Origin: Thunnus maccoyii
Taxonomy: Eukaryota; Chordata; Actinopteri; Scombriformes; Scombridae
Direction of reading: 5' to 3'
Length of the DNA stretch: 64,000 nucleotides
NCBI RefSeq assembly: GCF_910596095.1
Contig: NC_056533.1
Location: 29,176,662-29,240,661 of the forward strand
Numbering within the stretch: position 1 is the stretch's first letter; each line of letters opens with the position of its first letter. Positions 23,701 through 37,710 of this stretch are shown in pieces. The position numbers were made by a program, and so were the translations under genes. The notes under the pieces were generated by a model. The model was not told where the DNA came from. It saw nothing but the letters and a program-made list of their open reading frames with translations, and made no database searches.

Positions 23701-26007
23701 CATGCTAAAAACAAGCCGGGGTGTACTAGCCTTGGCAGGCTGTCTCAACCAGGAAACATATAGCTTAAAATCCAAGTCTCCAATGAGTAAAATCTTATGC
23801 CTTAATAAAACATATAGCTAAAACAACTTGGATCAAAAAGTGTAGCATAAAATGTGACTTAAAAACTGGATAAAAATGTGGATTTATGACAAAACTTCTG
23901 ACAAGCACACACAACTCTGATGCATACCCATAGCAATGCAAAGAGGACAAACATTATGGACTGGGGAGAGAGCAAGAGAGAGAGAACCCTCTGCATACCG
24001 GTGTTGGTCGTAATGTGATTACAATTAAAATTTCAACCTTTACATTACAGCTGCTTATTCCAGTAATATTTTGATTCTCCAACATTTTGGGAGGTGCCAC
24101 TGGTACATCGGGGAATCACCTGGGTATGTTATTGAAGCTGCAATCTCACTGTGGGCGTTGGATTTCTGTGATGACTTGATTTGACAGAACTGGGTTGAGT
24201 AGGAGGAAGTAAAGTTTAATGATCAGTAATTAGTAAAGTAATGGGATTAGCTTCAATGAGTAATGTGTAATTAATTACATTTTCCAAGTACGGTATATCC
24301 CATATCTGTGTCTCACTAATATGCACACATACAAACAACAATTAACATTATACACTCACAGATTCCCCTTTCTTCCTTTGAAGCAGGAGGTCTAGCAGAG
24401 GACAGTCTGTCCCCACCTTCCCTGATCAGTTTCTCTCTATATACTAACCATTACTTATTACCTTCAATCCCAAATGTTCACGCAGACTCGGTCCAGACCA
24501 CTGGGACGATACTGCACGCATATTTCCCTGACGGGAGCCATCTGCCTGCTTCTCCCCTCCTGTCATTAGCCCATCTCTGAGATGATTCCCAACACATATC
24601 ATTGGCTGCAATCTGTCTGTCTGACTTTACCGCCAACCAAACATCTGAACAGCCGAACTCTCTGATGGGTGGAGGGCTGGAAACTTCTCCTGCCCGTCTG
24701 CCTGCTCTGATATACCTCCTCCCTCTTCTCCTCATTCCACCTCTTCATCTTTCCCTGTCTCCAGTCAAAATAAACTTTCTTTTTGCTTTGTTTCATCTTC
24801 TAAAACATCATCTCTGATCCTGTTTATTTCTTTATTTTTTTGTCTTTGTGTGGCCTTCCCTGCCTCAGTTTCCTCATTCTGCCCTCCATCCCCCTCCTTC
24901 CCATTTTCGTTCCCGCTGGCAGGGTGCAGCCATATATTCGCCTGTTCCTGCGAGGGAGTGAGCGATGTGCGTGTCGCCCATGGTGGCAGAGGGAGCAACA
25001 GAGCCTGACGTGAACATACGCTGTGAGAGCTCCCATTTATAACTCCTTCTCCTAATGAACAACACGCTGAATGCAACACGGATGCAATTACCTTCAGGAA
25101 CTCATTTTAATAAGGAGAAACAAAAGTGCTTGCTCTAACCACAAAGTGGAAAAGTCAAAATAGATGCTAATGGGCCTTTGGCAAAATATTATAGTAAATT
25201 GAACTCCAATGCTAAACAGGGTAGCACTTTGACTGTGGTACATTTTCTCCTCTTTGGCTTCAAGCCTCGCAACCTTAAGCCAGAGGAGTCACAGCCAGTT
25301 TTGCCATCTGCATCTCTAACCTCACGGTGTGTTTCAGCAGGAAGGTTTGCACCTCCCTCCCTTGCTGCACCACCATTGCCATGTTACCTCCATCTTGCTT
25401 GGTCACATGTGATTGGATCAAGTACTCATGGTTTTAGCTGAAGGTTTGAAAATTAGCTGAATCACTTTGCTCGCTGTGATAGTTTCTCAAGCTCTCCTAT
25501 GTTCCCTTTGTTGGTGCTGGACTGAGAGAAAAGCCACCTGTTGTAAAATGTAATCTGACAGACAGCACAGACGGGCTACAAATGTGTGAAAATGTTAAAT
25601 GGTAAAAAAAAAAAAAAAGATACCCTGCACAGCCAAACAAATAGGTGTGTGTGCATACATTTGGTCAGAAAATTAGAAAGCACAGCTAATCCTCAATCTT
25701 CAGAGCTCAAATCACATGTTCTCAGCTGTCCTTTCTTCCCCACCTGCTGCACACTCTCCTTCCACCTCCCCCCAAAATGTACACAGTAAGGAGGCGTCAG
25801 CAGGTTAATTAGCAGGAAGAATATGGTTGGGGGCTTAGAGACAAACAGGAGGCACTCTCTCTCCTTGGCCCTCTCCTCGCTGGCAGATGCTGCCACTGCC
25901 AATGCCACGACCCCACTCAGCACACTTCTGGAGAAGAAAAACAGACATTTGGAGGGACAGGGAGACAGTTGGAGCAAAAGTAGTTTTGGCTATATAGTAA
26001 ATGGATG
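23701..26007. other. Mostly unannotated stretch
   Basis: No gene is recognised. The segment 24215-24295 contains 'GTGTAATTAATTACATTTTCC', which resembles the terminal part of a hAT-like AT-rich MITE, weakly supported. A run of A (about 25603-25618) is present. The block 25040-25205 is free of simple repeats and may be conserved non-coding DNA. Confidence 0.4.
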
Positions 26008-26180
26008 ACTAGAGAGATTTTATCCGTCCCCGAAAAGGAATTTGTCTTGCTGTCGTTTATGCCTATAAAGCTCCTCAGTGTTGGAGTGCTGCTCCATGGA
26101 GCTAGGTCCATATGGTTCTTAGTGTGGTACAGTAAGTGATAGAGAGGAGGGGTCCTCAGAGGATCCCTCATTGTGACTGA
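26008..26180 (-). mobile_element. Degenerate retroelement 3' tail
   Basis: Read on the minus strand, the segment ends with 'CAAGACAAATTCCTTTTC' then 'GGGGACGGATAAAATCTC', which matches the 'GACAAATTTCCCTTCGGGGA...AATAAA' signature at the 3' ends of fish LINE/SINE elements. Sequence further 5' (up to at least 26180) may belong to the same element, but nothing codes for RT. The 219-codon minus-strand frame across 25917-26576 overlaps this tail and has no recognisable domain. Confidence 0.45.
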
Positions 26181-29100
26181 GCAGTAAGGCTGAAGGATCT
26201 CAAGGTCATTCTGTGGAGAACAATACAACATGAGTGAAGACAATAGAATATAAAGTGGCAGAGTATCAGTGTAAGTCCACAGTGACAGGTAATGAGTGTA
26301 TTTTTTGCAGTGCTGTTTATGAGCAACTGTAAACAACAAGTTCAAGATGAAGGATACAGAAAGATTGAATGTTGTCCTTAAGCTGTGCAGTGTAGCTCGA
26401 CCACAACAGTGTTCTATTGTCCTATCAAGGAGGCACTGGGAGGTGGGCGGCAAGCGGGTGGAGGTACAGGTCTTTGATAGAGTGGCTTCATTACCCCAAC
26501 TGAAGGGCAATCTGGCTTCATGTAGAGCGAGAGAGTGGAAGAAAATGAAAGAAAGAGAATGAAAGAACAATATCAATATAGTTCACAATTGTGTGCGATC
26601 TGTATGACTTCAAACAGCCAACTAACCAGCAGACACCAACACTTGCTGTCTTTCTTGTAAACCCATGCAGATGCAAAGAAAATAAGTAAGTGAAATAATA
26701 CCTTTTTTTTGGAAATGTAGATGTTGTCCACACACTGAAATTTGCAAGCTCCCAAACATTTGATTGCCTGATGAAGATTTTGTCGGTCGAAACATGAATA
26801 AAATATTTGTTGAGTTGTTGAGTGTGCAGACATTTCCTAACCCTATCACTGCATTCATATTACTGATTAAAACAGCACAGTATTGATTATTTTCACATTG
26901 GACAACTGCACCATTTACATCCAATGTCAACATTATGTGCTAACAATTAATGTCGGCTTTTTTTCTTTTACAATAAACACGATTCTTCCCTAAACAACGT
27001 GTTTTAGCTTAACCATACAATAACTATACTTAAACTATATATTAACCATAAACCATACTTTACTGTAGTTGCCGTGCATTAATGCAGTAGAAAGAAACTA
27101 CCATAAAAAAAATCTGGCGTTTTGCAGAATGGTCCAATATCAATGTTCTATCTGACGATAGGGCTGGATTGAAAGGCCTACAAGTAAAACAACAATTACT
27201 CTACCATGATAGATGAACATTTTATCTTGACACTGATACTATCTAACTGTCTTGAGCTTCCTTTACGGCAAACAAGAACTGATGCTGTTACAGGCATTAC
27301 CCTTCACAATTGCAAAGGTTCTGGTTACATTATCATGGGCACACGCAGACAGAGTGAAAAGTAAAGCTATACCTCCATGGATAAAGCTTTGTCGATGCAG
27401 TAATGGTCTTTCCTGATGGCAAGGGACCATAATATCCTCTAAAGAGGTTAGAGGTGCAGACTGGAGAATAAAGAATATAGTGCAGTGTGTGGGGGATGGG
27501 AAATACCGAGACAGCCTGTGAAACACTTAGAGGCTAGCTTCATTTGACATTTATGATAAATTTCTTTGTCTTTCTGCTCTCTCTCCTTCTATTTGTCTCC
27601 TTCTCCGCTTTCTCTGCCCTCGCCTGTAAAAAGGCAGCTCATTTGGCATACCCAGTGCAGAGTAATGATCTGTCTATCATTGCTCGGCCACTGGCCACAA
27701 CTCATTCAACTGAAGAAGCACTAGGACGTACGAGGAAAGCAGGGGGCGAGGGAGGAAGGAAGAAATCTAATGGGCATAATCAATGCTACTATATCTGATG
27801 ACTTCATCCACTCTGCCTGTTTGCTTTGATTTAACACTCAAGCAGTGAATACAGTAAATACAACGGTGTATTAATAAGACCGTAAACCATGCTGAGGGAG
27901 GGGCTGTGGTCGTTTGAAGGGTTTCACTTGGGCAGAGCGTACACTTGAAGGATACAAGTACAGGCAGCCAGGAGAAAGCGATATATGAAGGCTCACTCAT
28001 CTTGGCTGGTCTCATGCTCTGCTGAACATCATCAATGTAGAATTACACCTCAAACTGAATCAACACACAGCATACTTTTCAGGTCCTCCTTCCACCTGCC
28101 CACTATGTAGTGCAATATTTGTCATTATCACAGAGCAGAGTGAAACACATCTGCAGTAGATGACTTACACCATCCAAATGAAAACTCATTGGCCTGTTAA
28201 AACAACATTTTTTGTCTGGAAATGAAGCAGAATCACAATGCGAGCCAGATACTCTGTCTTCTTTTAAGCTAATTTCACAACGAATCAAAACAAAATGAGT
28301 AAACTCAGACAGTATAAAATCCAGATCTTTTTGGAAGGGTTTTTCCAGCACACTCCGCGTGAAGCAGGATGTCCCTAACAAGGCATGGCATTTAGAAAGA
28401 ATAATAGTAACCTAGTGTGTTCTCCTTGTGAATCTCGGGGCTGATGCAGTACAATTCCATTAGCCATCCTCCTCCAGCTGAGAGCTCTCTGTCATTCATC
28501 ACCAGCTGCAGCACAACACCGTAAGAACAGCAATGAAAATTAACTTTCCCCGCGACACTTCCCAATTCGTCTATTTCTCTCTTTCCCCTCCCTTACTTTC
28601 TCTATCATAATTAACCTCTAATTCCAGCCGTTTCTATTCCATGTGTGAATAACAAATGGGAAATAGTGTCTGCCCATGACATCTGGCCACAAGCTGCTCC
28701 CTCTTGATACTACAATTACAAGGGGAAGGACTGAATTTCAATACTAGCAGCACCAACTCCAGTCCAATCCACTAACACAGAAACAACTAAACATTTATAA
28801 TTTCAAATGGCTATTTTATGGAAGAGTGACTCATTTTGCTTTTCATAATGCTCACACAGGATACCTCTGTCTGTGAGAGCTGCATGTAAAACGCCTTTTC
28901 AGTTATGCACCATGTGGAGCTGCCTTGTTTCTCCATGCAAAAGAAACACGCAACACAGTGTAACTCAGTGATGGAGCATCAACAAAACAACTTCTGTAAA
29001 ATACTACTTTGCATACTTGCAGTGGATGTCAAAGCCACTTGCTCATTTTGTATTACTGTCCTCTCTAAAATTCACATTCGTTTACTGTCTCTGTGTCTTC

Positions 29101-30294
29101 TCTCTGCGTTGCTCCCCATCTCTCACCCTTTTTTTTTTTCCACTATCCTGGTGTCACTCTCTTTCCCCCTCTCTCTCCTTACCTCTCTGTGGTCTCTGTT
29201 TGCCGTTTGAGTGACAGATTTGGTTCTTGTTTCAGACGGAGAGAGGCTGGTTCTATTTCACGGGTTTCAGTCTATTCCAGTTGGGTCATGACTCTGACAG
29301 TTGCAGTGTGATCCCTGCACTTCAGAAATGTTGTTTTAGACTATCATAAGATTCTGTCTGGATGCCTGAAGGCCATATATACCAGTGTCACTACAGGCTG
29401 TAGAAATGTCACAGTGTATGCAAAGAGAGAGGTTATGCAGACACATGGTGTATCTCCTGTTATAGTAAACAGTGAGGAAAAAGAGCACTATGCCAACTTC
29501 TTTTTCATTTTACACAATAACACACCTGTATGTGCACAGCAACACACACATATCTGAATGTACTTTTTCATCCCACACTATTGTGAAATTAGACTTTTAT
29601 TCCCCTCAGACATGTTCTTTGTTTGACTTTTTTATTATTAGCTTTTTTCTTTTTACTATCACTGAAATTAATCTGTTTTATCCACTGTACGCCTGTTAAG
29701 TGTGTATAAACTGCTTTGTATGAGCACACCAACGTGTGTGAATATTTGTGTGTTTACACAACCACAGATCTCGCTGACTCCCTTGTGGGCTGCTGGATGG
29801 CCATAAACACAAGGACACGTTAATTAACAGTTCGAATTTGTGTGAGGGGGAGCATCATCCCAGAGTGACCATGCATCCATGTGTGCACGATGGGGAGGAG
29901 AGCCACTGTCTCTGAAGGGCAAGAGGCAGAGCAGTCCCTGGCATCTCAGGAGTGGAACCGGTCCAAACAGTCCTTTGGCCCATTGTTATGCAGGATAATC
30001 CGAAATCTGGCAACCAGCAGCAGCACCAGGTGGTCCTGTCAACACACAGAAGAAGAAGATGGACTGGAAACTGGAATGGAACATGCTGGGCCAGCCCTGG
30101 AGGACTGAGGATTTCTGAGCAACACCAACTGACACAAGGGAACATAAGACTGATGTGTAGTGGTTAACTGTAAAATTAGATGGCACATGTTTTTTTTTTA
30201 AATCAGTGAAAACCACCTGGTTATATTTGTGTGTAAGAAGAATGGAGCAATATTTGTTAGCTGCATCACCTTCCCAAGAAAAACATGAGATTTT
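26181..30294. other. Unique non-coding stretch
   Basis: No gene is recognised in 4.1 kb. A short motif 'CTGATGA...GTCGAAAC' at 26768-26793, common in fish retroelement 3' regions, suggests a small relic there. The interval 28520-28760 is repeat-free with homeobox-like TAAT cores and may be conserved non-coding DNA. A T-run lies near 29130 and CT-rich sequence at 29085-29205. Confidence 0.5.
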
Positions 30295-30339
30295 GTGAGT
30301 GTGTGTGTATGTGTGTGTGTGCGCGTTGTGTGTGTGTGA
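30295..30339. repeat. (GT)n microsatellite, interrupted
   Basis: GT repeats with AT and CGCG interruptions. The opposite strand gives the threonine/histidine-rich part of a 163-codon chance frame. Confidence 0.9.
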
Positions 30340-33300
30340 GAGTCTGCATGTGACTGTGCAGGGTAGTATTCCTGTAAATAAAGACTGCTGTGTAAAATTG
30401 CTCTGACAAGCACTGACTGAATCCGACTCTAAGTGGGTGTGAAGGACAGAGCGATCTCCGATCCGAGACTGCACCACATTTCTGCAACCTCAGGGAATGT
30501 CCGCTGCTACAGCTAGTAAACACAAAAAAAAAACCAACACATGACCTATGTACATAAAAACCCTAAATCCACCGATTCATGCTGCTGATGTGAGCTGACA
30601 CTGGCTGAATGGGCAGCAGAAAAACAATAGGGGATAACAAGAAAACAGAGCTTTAAAGCAGCTGACTTTTCACTCATTTTTAGGTCACATGTTGCTAGCT
30701 TGTCCTCCACATGACAACAAAGAAAGGTGAGTTTTGCCCTTCAGGAGGTCAAAGCATGCACTTGACACATAGGCCTAGCATGTCCTAAAGTGAGCTTGTA
30801 GTTTACCTGCATGCATGTATGTGCTTGTGCCCAAACCAGGCTTTGAGTGTCTCTGATGGCTTTGAGATACATATGTTTGTTCTCTGCGAGGCGTGGTATA
30901 AATGATCCAGCCAAGCGGAGCTCACATCGCTCACCAGCTGCGCTCCTATACCATTACTCAGCCCTGATCGGCTGGATCTCCACCTACCTCCCTATGAGAG
31001 AGGCAGGAGGAGAAATGAGCAGAGATAAACAACCAAACAGCCAAATTCAAAGTGTAGAGGGAGAGAGGGAGACACACAGAAGGGAGGAATGGGGGCTTGG
31101 AAGAAAACAGATAGATAAAGATACAAGAAGGATGAGAGAGATGAAAGCGGTGAAATGCAAATCATTTACCTGAGGAACAGTGGTGTTTTTCCTCTGTTCA
31201 TCTCCTGAGAAAATAACTAATTGATCTGTCCACTGTGCGATTACCTCTCATCACGGACTGATTGACTGTCTGTCACACACACTCACTCTCTGAATGCTCA
31301 AATGCACAGGGCATCCATCTCTATCAACCGAACACAGGGTGCGTGTGTATATGCGAGTGCACACACATGCAATGGCCTTGACAGGACCTATCACACCTCG
31401 ACATCCCATTCTGCTCCCCCTGCAAATGCAGGGAGAAGAGACAGATAGAGCAGTTTGACAAATGACAACAGGATTGTTTCGATGGGAGATGTTGAGATTG
31501 TGACCAAGTGAGTGTCCCAGGCATGCTGACACATTGTGTGGGGTATGGGACATCACTGGTGGTGAGGGGTGGGGGTGGGGTGGAGGGTGGAACCAGAGAC
31601 ACGCACTGAGAGGCTACATAGCAGATATATTTTCAAACTGGATTACCAGTCAAGAAAATGAAAAACTGACAGATAGCGAAGGCTGCTACTGCAAGCTTTT
31701 CGAGATTAACGTGGCTCCTTCTCGAAGGTCATCAGTTCAGTTCAGCACTAGTGGCGCAGGTTTTTACAACTGTAAAAGAAACAAATTAAGTGGAATTGCT
31801 TTGGTTCATGAGCGCAGCATTAGGCAGACTGCAGCGCTTAGGTTGAAAAGGGTTGACCCCGAAGCTGGCCTGCGGTGAAACTCGCTCTTTCGGGATCAAC
31901 TGAGCTGTGGTTGTATGCTGGAGGAGTGGTCAGCCTAGCTTGAGTGGAGAAAGGAACATAACAGAGGAAGGAAAAAAAAAGTAATTCATCCTCGTAACAG
32001 CTGAATGTGACCCACGGAGCAGAGACACAAGCAGCATATTTCATAGCCCGGGCTTGGTATAGACACGCAGAGAAATTGAAGTCACACACTCTGAAGATTT
32101 ATTTCTGCTTTTCTTTGCCAGAATCAAAATCTGTATTATTCAGCACTTCTATACTTCAAATAATATATATTTGTTCTAATATAAATTCACAAAGATATAT
32201 GATCAAAGTTTGTGTTTGTTGTTAATGACAGAAGACAGCTGAGTCTACTGTAAAAGAAAGCCCGGAGTACATTTCAAACAATCCAAGCCAGTCAGTGTAA
32301 TGTAATTAAGGCTTAGTTGGGTTTGATGTGTGTTGACATTGAGACTCTCAGCATCTCAGTTGTGACGTATTGCATGCTTCATGCTCCAGTGTTCATGGAA
32401 GCAAAATGAGTTCAGGCGATAGGCTGTCAGAGCCTCCGCCTGTCAGGATGACTGTAGGGTCAGAGGTCATGTTGGGATATGTATTGTGAAAGGAGAGCAG
32501 CTGCAGGCAGCAGTGTACAGTGCTGCTGCATAGCTCAGAACTGTGTTTGTGGGCAGAGGACGGGCATACTGACTGTCTTTTTGTTTTTTTTATTGCTCCC
32601 CAGTGCCCAGAACACTGTTATCATCCTGGCTTATCCAGTCTGAAGGGGCCCCAGTGGAAAGAGTGGATGTAAATCATTCAACCGTGTATGGATGGAGGCC
32701 TACCCCTTAAGGAGAGGCAGAAGATGTAAACTGAAACTGACCCGATCTGAATAGTCGATCTTACTCTTCATGATCTTGTTTTGTATCTCAGAAGTTCCAA
32801 CCACTGATGTATTGCTTTACTTTGCTGCAGTGTAAAATCAAACCAGTGTTTTATTAATATGAGTTTGTGAAATCTTGGGTATTTTGCTTTGAACAAGAAT
32901 GGGTGTTGGCGGAGTTAAAACTAAAACTAATTACATAATTTATAAATGCATATTTTTTCTTCACTTCCAATTGAAAATATATATTCTATTAACTGAAATT
33001 ACATTAAAATTCCTTTCTAATATTGAAAATAATTATTGTAACATGGTTTATATAGAAATTTACAAGCCTTTTCACAAGAGTATTTTCACACAACACTAAA
33101 ACAAAGAAAGAGCAGAGAAAAGAGTTTAGTTAAGAGACTAAACATACGGTGCACACATCTGGCATCTGTTTCCTTTTGCAACTTTTCCAAAGATAGTGAG
33201 GAGAGTGGAACTTTGGAGGGATGTGCTCGAGTTCCACTGGTCTGAAACAGGAAGGAAGGGAAAAACAGATCGTGAATGTGAATCCGCAGAAACACAAAGC

Positions 33301-34900
33301 CGCTCAATGGCAATTACCACGCACTGCCTGGCACAGCTGACAGTTTGAGTGAAGCGCTCTCAACGTGTTTTATTCTTGCAAACAAAAGACAGACTTAAGC
33401 AGATGTACAAGAACTCAACTGCCAAAGCAGCCCACTAGTTGTAGCCTATTCATGCAACAACAGCAACAACAAAAAACAAGCTGCTGGCCCTGTACATGAC
33501 CCTTAACTTCCTCATATATGTCAGTACTATACACAAACACTGGCACGTATCTGTCTTAACAGCTACTCCTGAAGGTCACTTTCACCTCAATCCAGAAACA
33601 CAACATGCTGCCAGTTGTCACGACATACATTCTCTCACATGTTTCCTACCAGCCCTGTAACTTTCCTTTCAGATCAATGCCATTCCATTCCCCCAAATTA
33701 CTTCCTCACATGTTCATCAGCAGCTGACAAACTGTGAACAAGCATCTCACTGCTGTCTTTGTCTTCCTTCCAACCCCCTAACCTTCATAACCACCACCTC
33801 CACCATTTTTGTCACTGTGGCACGCCGCTCCAGAATCACAGGAAACAATGTGGGAATCAGAGGGGAGGCATGGTGTGGGCTGTCTCTCTGCCGCTTCTAC
33901 TAATGAGCTGTAATCTGGAGCAGCAGGAGGCAATGCCTGCTCAAGGAAATTGCTGTTGTTCGGTACATTCGTTCACTAACAGAGGAGGAGGCAGCAGATC
34001 TTAGGTGCTCATTTCCTGAGAACAAAGGGAACAGAGGGAAACAGTGTTCGAAATAACCTTCTAGAGGATCATGAGCCTCCTGGGATGTGTGTATGTAAGA
34101 CTGGAAGGTGAGCAAGCTGGGAAGGCAGGTGAAGGCTAGAAAAAGTTCAAAAGTGACTGTTTTCTGTTAAATGTGCAGGTCCAGGGAGCTGTTAGGGTGC
34201 CCCCTTCTCTTTTTAAGTTCTTGTGCTGCATTTCCTCCCAGCCACCACTCTCCTGTCTCCATCCTGTCTCAATAAACCCACTTTTACCTGCTCTGTCAGA
34301 CTACAGCTCGCCAGACCCCACGCTGTCCCAACTCCCCACCTCCCCACCGTGTGTGTCCTTGTGTTTCATCACCCGCTGAGTCGGTCTCCGATGTTTGCCA
34401 TCCGGCTTAGATCTGCTCGCAGGGGGAAACAATGGAAATGGTAAACAAAGCTGATAAGTTCTCAAAAAAAAAGAGAAAGATGTCAACATGAAATGATCCC
34501 TGTTATTCATCTATAGCCTTGAAAATACGACACCACCTGTGTGAGGAGCAGGAAACAGAGGTAATATGTTTCAATGACAGCGCTGACTGCTCTGGATAGA
34601 AAAGGTTTATGTCCACAGCAGCAGCAGCATGTGGAGGGAGAAGAAATAAATTTATTTCAATTCAAACCTGCCTCGGAAAAAAAAGAAGTGTCACAGGGGT
34701 ACCAAAGGAAAACAAAATGCTTCGAAGGAGAAAGATGAAAAGATGAGAGAGCATGAAAGAGGAAGAAACAGGGAGAGGGAGAGAGAGATGGAGCAGTCTT
34801 TTCCACCTCAGGGTAGCCTGCTAAAAGCTATCTGTTCCCCTGGTGATGGAGCACAGCACAAGTTCTGAGGTTGGCGAACAGAAGCTTAAGATAGGCTTGC
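30340..34900. other. Unique non-coding stretch with G-rich patch
   Basis: No gene is recognised. The region 31558-31592 has many closely spaced G runs (GGTGGTGAGGGGTGGGGGTG and on), a possible G-quadruplex. The segment 30890-30960 has a TATA-like GTATAAAT followed by GC-rich sequence, but no open frame of note follows, so I do not call a promoter. 32900-33075 is very AT-rich. Confidence 0.5.
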
Positions 34901-34955
34901 ACACGCACACACACACATACTCACAAACACACATGCACGCGCACACACACACACC

Positions 34956-34996
<41 letters not shown>
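34901..34996. repeat. Long interrupted (AC)n microsatellite
   Basis: About 96 bp of AC/GC-interrupted CA repeat, the longest CA tract in the window. The alternating purine-pyrimidine pattern could adopt Z-DNA. Confidence 0.95.
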
Positions 34997-37710
34997 TCTC
35001 CTCCCTTGCCTCCATCAGTCTTTTCATTTTTTCCCCTCCTCTTTCCATCATTTCCCATACAGTAGCTTTGCATGGCCCTTCACCTGGCCTGTCAACACTT
35101 CATTAGCAGGCATCTGTTAGTCAGTAATCTCATCAATCTGCAGTAGAAATACTTAGCATCTCTCTCTCTTTGCTACCCAAAAGCAGGAAACTAGCCGGGC
35201 TTCAGTAGCAGCCACTGCCAGCCTTAGCCCCAAACAGAATCAGTCCTGCTTTATTACATGTCAGCATCTCTTCCTTTCATTTTTTTGTCTGGGGAAGAGA
35301 TTATGCCCCAGGCCAGAAAGGGATGCAGCAGCAGGGGGGGGAAGTGAAATGGAGGATGAGGGAGTCGATGGTGGGAGGAAGAGGAGGACGAGGAGGGAGG
35401 GAAAGCTCTGGATCTCTCATTGCTCAAACCACAGGTGTTTCTTTAATACCTTGCTTTGTTGGAGGTGATGAGGAAATGAGGGGGAGGCTTTTGCTCCTCT
35501 TCTTCTTCTTCTTCCTCCTTTTCCCTCCAGGGCTCCGGCACATTATCTAGATTTCTCTCTGTTTTAGACAAAGCCAATTTCATCTCCACTTTGCAACATA
35601 TGGTGCCGCCCTCCCTCCAACACGCCCGTCGCCCTGCACACAAAGGCCACTTCCGCAATATATTCTGCTCTAGCTATTACAAGATTCATCAAAAATTAAA
35701 GCAGCAGTCAAGGAAGGCTGTAGGGGAACACGAAACTCCTGAAGCGGGATCACGCTGCAGATACAAGGCGGAGGAGATGGAAATCTGGTCTGTTTTACCA
35801 TATTCATGCAGAACCACACTTCCACATATGGTGGGAAGAAGCTAGGTTGCCCTGTTTGTAGCTGACAGGCTGTTATGTGTGACTCACTATGTTCATATTC
35901 AACACGCCAAGCTGCTGCCACCCGCCCTTCTTTTCCTTCTCATCTCACTTGGTGATAAATACGCGTAATAACAGAGATATATTAGCAGAAGATTGTCTTT
36001 TTTTCATTTAACTGGGAGACAGAGATAGATATTGATCATGTGGTGAGACATTGTCTCACCAGGCCAATCTATCTTGCACTGAAACTGGTAACACATCAGC
36101 AATAATGTACAGTGCTACCGGGGGAGAATCACTCTTCTGCATATGGAGATATTTATTCTTCATATTTTGCATAATGTCAGATATAACCCCGTTTTATGAC
36201 CCTCATGCAGACAACCAGCCAAGCAAGTAATCTGTTTATCCTCAGAAATCTTTAGATTACTTCTAGTACTTAGATCATGAGAAAAACATCTTGACCTCCT
36301 CTGTCTATATGTGATTCAGTTATCTGCATACAGATTTACTAATGTCCTGTTTTATATTCTCTCTGAAACTTGGAATCACGCAAACTCACTTTGGTCAAGG
36401 GATTGTTATGCTAATAAATAATGGAGACAGGTTTTGGTAACTCATTCCTCCTGTGACGCAGGTGAGACCCAGAGCTGCATGCATTCTTTCTGTTCCAATC
36501 TCATTTGCATCATTGCAACAGTGTCTGTTCATTCATGATTTTATAGTGATTTTAGCGGTAACATAATACTGGGGGTATATGAGACTGTGCATTGATGTGG
36601 CAAAATCTGTGAATACAGTATGAACACACAAATTTGACAGGTAATCTGGACACAGAGGGCACTCTGTCAGAGAAAGAGAGGTGATTATGTGGGAACATGT
36701 AAGATTTTTACAACTTCAGCAGCAGGAAGCACCTGCGCCACAAGTGACCTACCAGATGTGTCTGTCAAATCTGCTTCCCAGGTGGCAACCAACTGCATGT
36801 ATACATGTGTGTGAGTATGTGTAGGCATGCGCATGTGTGCATGAAGGAGCTGTGTTAAAATCTTGTTGACTGAGTCTGCACACCTGTCTGCATTTGCAAG
36901 ACAGGCAGATCTGTTTGTGTACACTTGTGTGTGTCCAGAGGTGTGCAGTTCAGACTGTGAGGGATAGACAGAGCTCATACACAGGTCAAGCCTGAAGGCA
37001 GCTAGGGGGATGTGTGCAGTGGGCTGTGACCACCAACAGTTGTGCAGGCCTTTACCGTCTCCATCCCTTCATCTCTCTTTCCTCAACATCATCCCCCTTT
37101 TCAGAGTGAGCAGGGACACAGATGGTCTCACTCTATCAGCCATGACTGTCCGACAGCAGAAGCATTTCCTTATTTACTGTTCTTGGCTCAACAGATACAC
37201 AGAGACAAAATGTCATAAAAACAAATACTACACCCTAACCACACTTCCTACATTTTATGTTTTGGATAAATACTCAAATAAAAAACTCAATTCAAAATTC
37301 AATTTACATAGAAAATTACACGTTCATGTTCTTTATGTATCATAGTGAGATTCACTTCACTGTGTTTCTCAGCAGAGGCTGCAAGTTTTTATTCGAGAAA
37401 CATTTGTTCTTTTTGCAGCAGAAATGCGTCACAGAAAACACATTACTAATTATATTTTATCTACAAATGTTTAAGTGCAAAGACTACGGCAAAACTTAAG
37501 CTGTGTGTTGCTTTTTGTAAAGATTATATAGTTTCAATAGCAAATGTCCTAAGTATCAAAGCTATAATCCATAACCTTCTGCTTGTGGTCACCCTGTACA
37601 ATACCAAGAGGTGTCAGAGATGCTGTTTGAAGTTCAACTACATCAAATATGGAAGAGTATCAGCATTTGCTTGGGACATCATCTTGTTGTTGGTTTGTAT
37701 ACACAGCTAT
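34997..37710. other. Unique stretch with purine-rich patch
   Basis: No gene is recognised. The segment 35331-35403 is a strand-biased G/A-rich run (including eight consecutive G at 35334-35341) followed near 35503-35520 by a TTC-rich patch. 36000-36260 is repeat-free with a POU-like 'TTTTGCATAAT' at about 36165-36175 and may be conserved non-coding DNA. Confidence 0.5.

Noticed and set aside
25917..26576. 219-codon minus-strand open frame, the second longest in the window
   Set aside because: No recognisable domain, unusual His/Ser/Leu-rich composition, and it overlaps a retroelement 3' tail; best explained by chance.
29986..30477. 163-codon minus-strand frame
   Set aside because: Its middle is encoded by a GT microsatellite (His/Thr run) and the rest has no domain.
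30890..30960. TATA-like GTATAAAT with GC-rich downstream sequence
   Set aside because: No open frame, exon or other core promoter element follows, so a promoter is not supported.
34821..35106. Frames on both strands with Cys/Val or His/Thr runs
   Set aside because: Produced by the CA microsatellite at 34901-34996.
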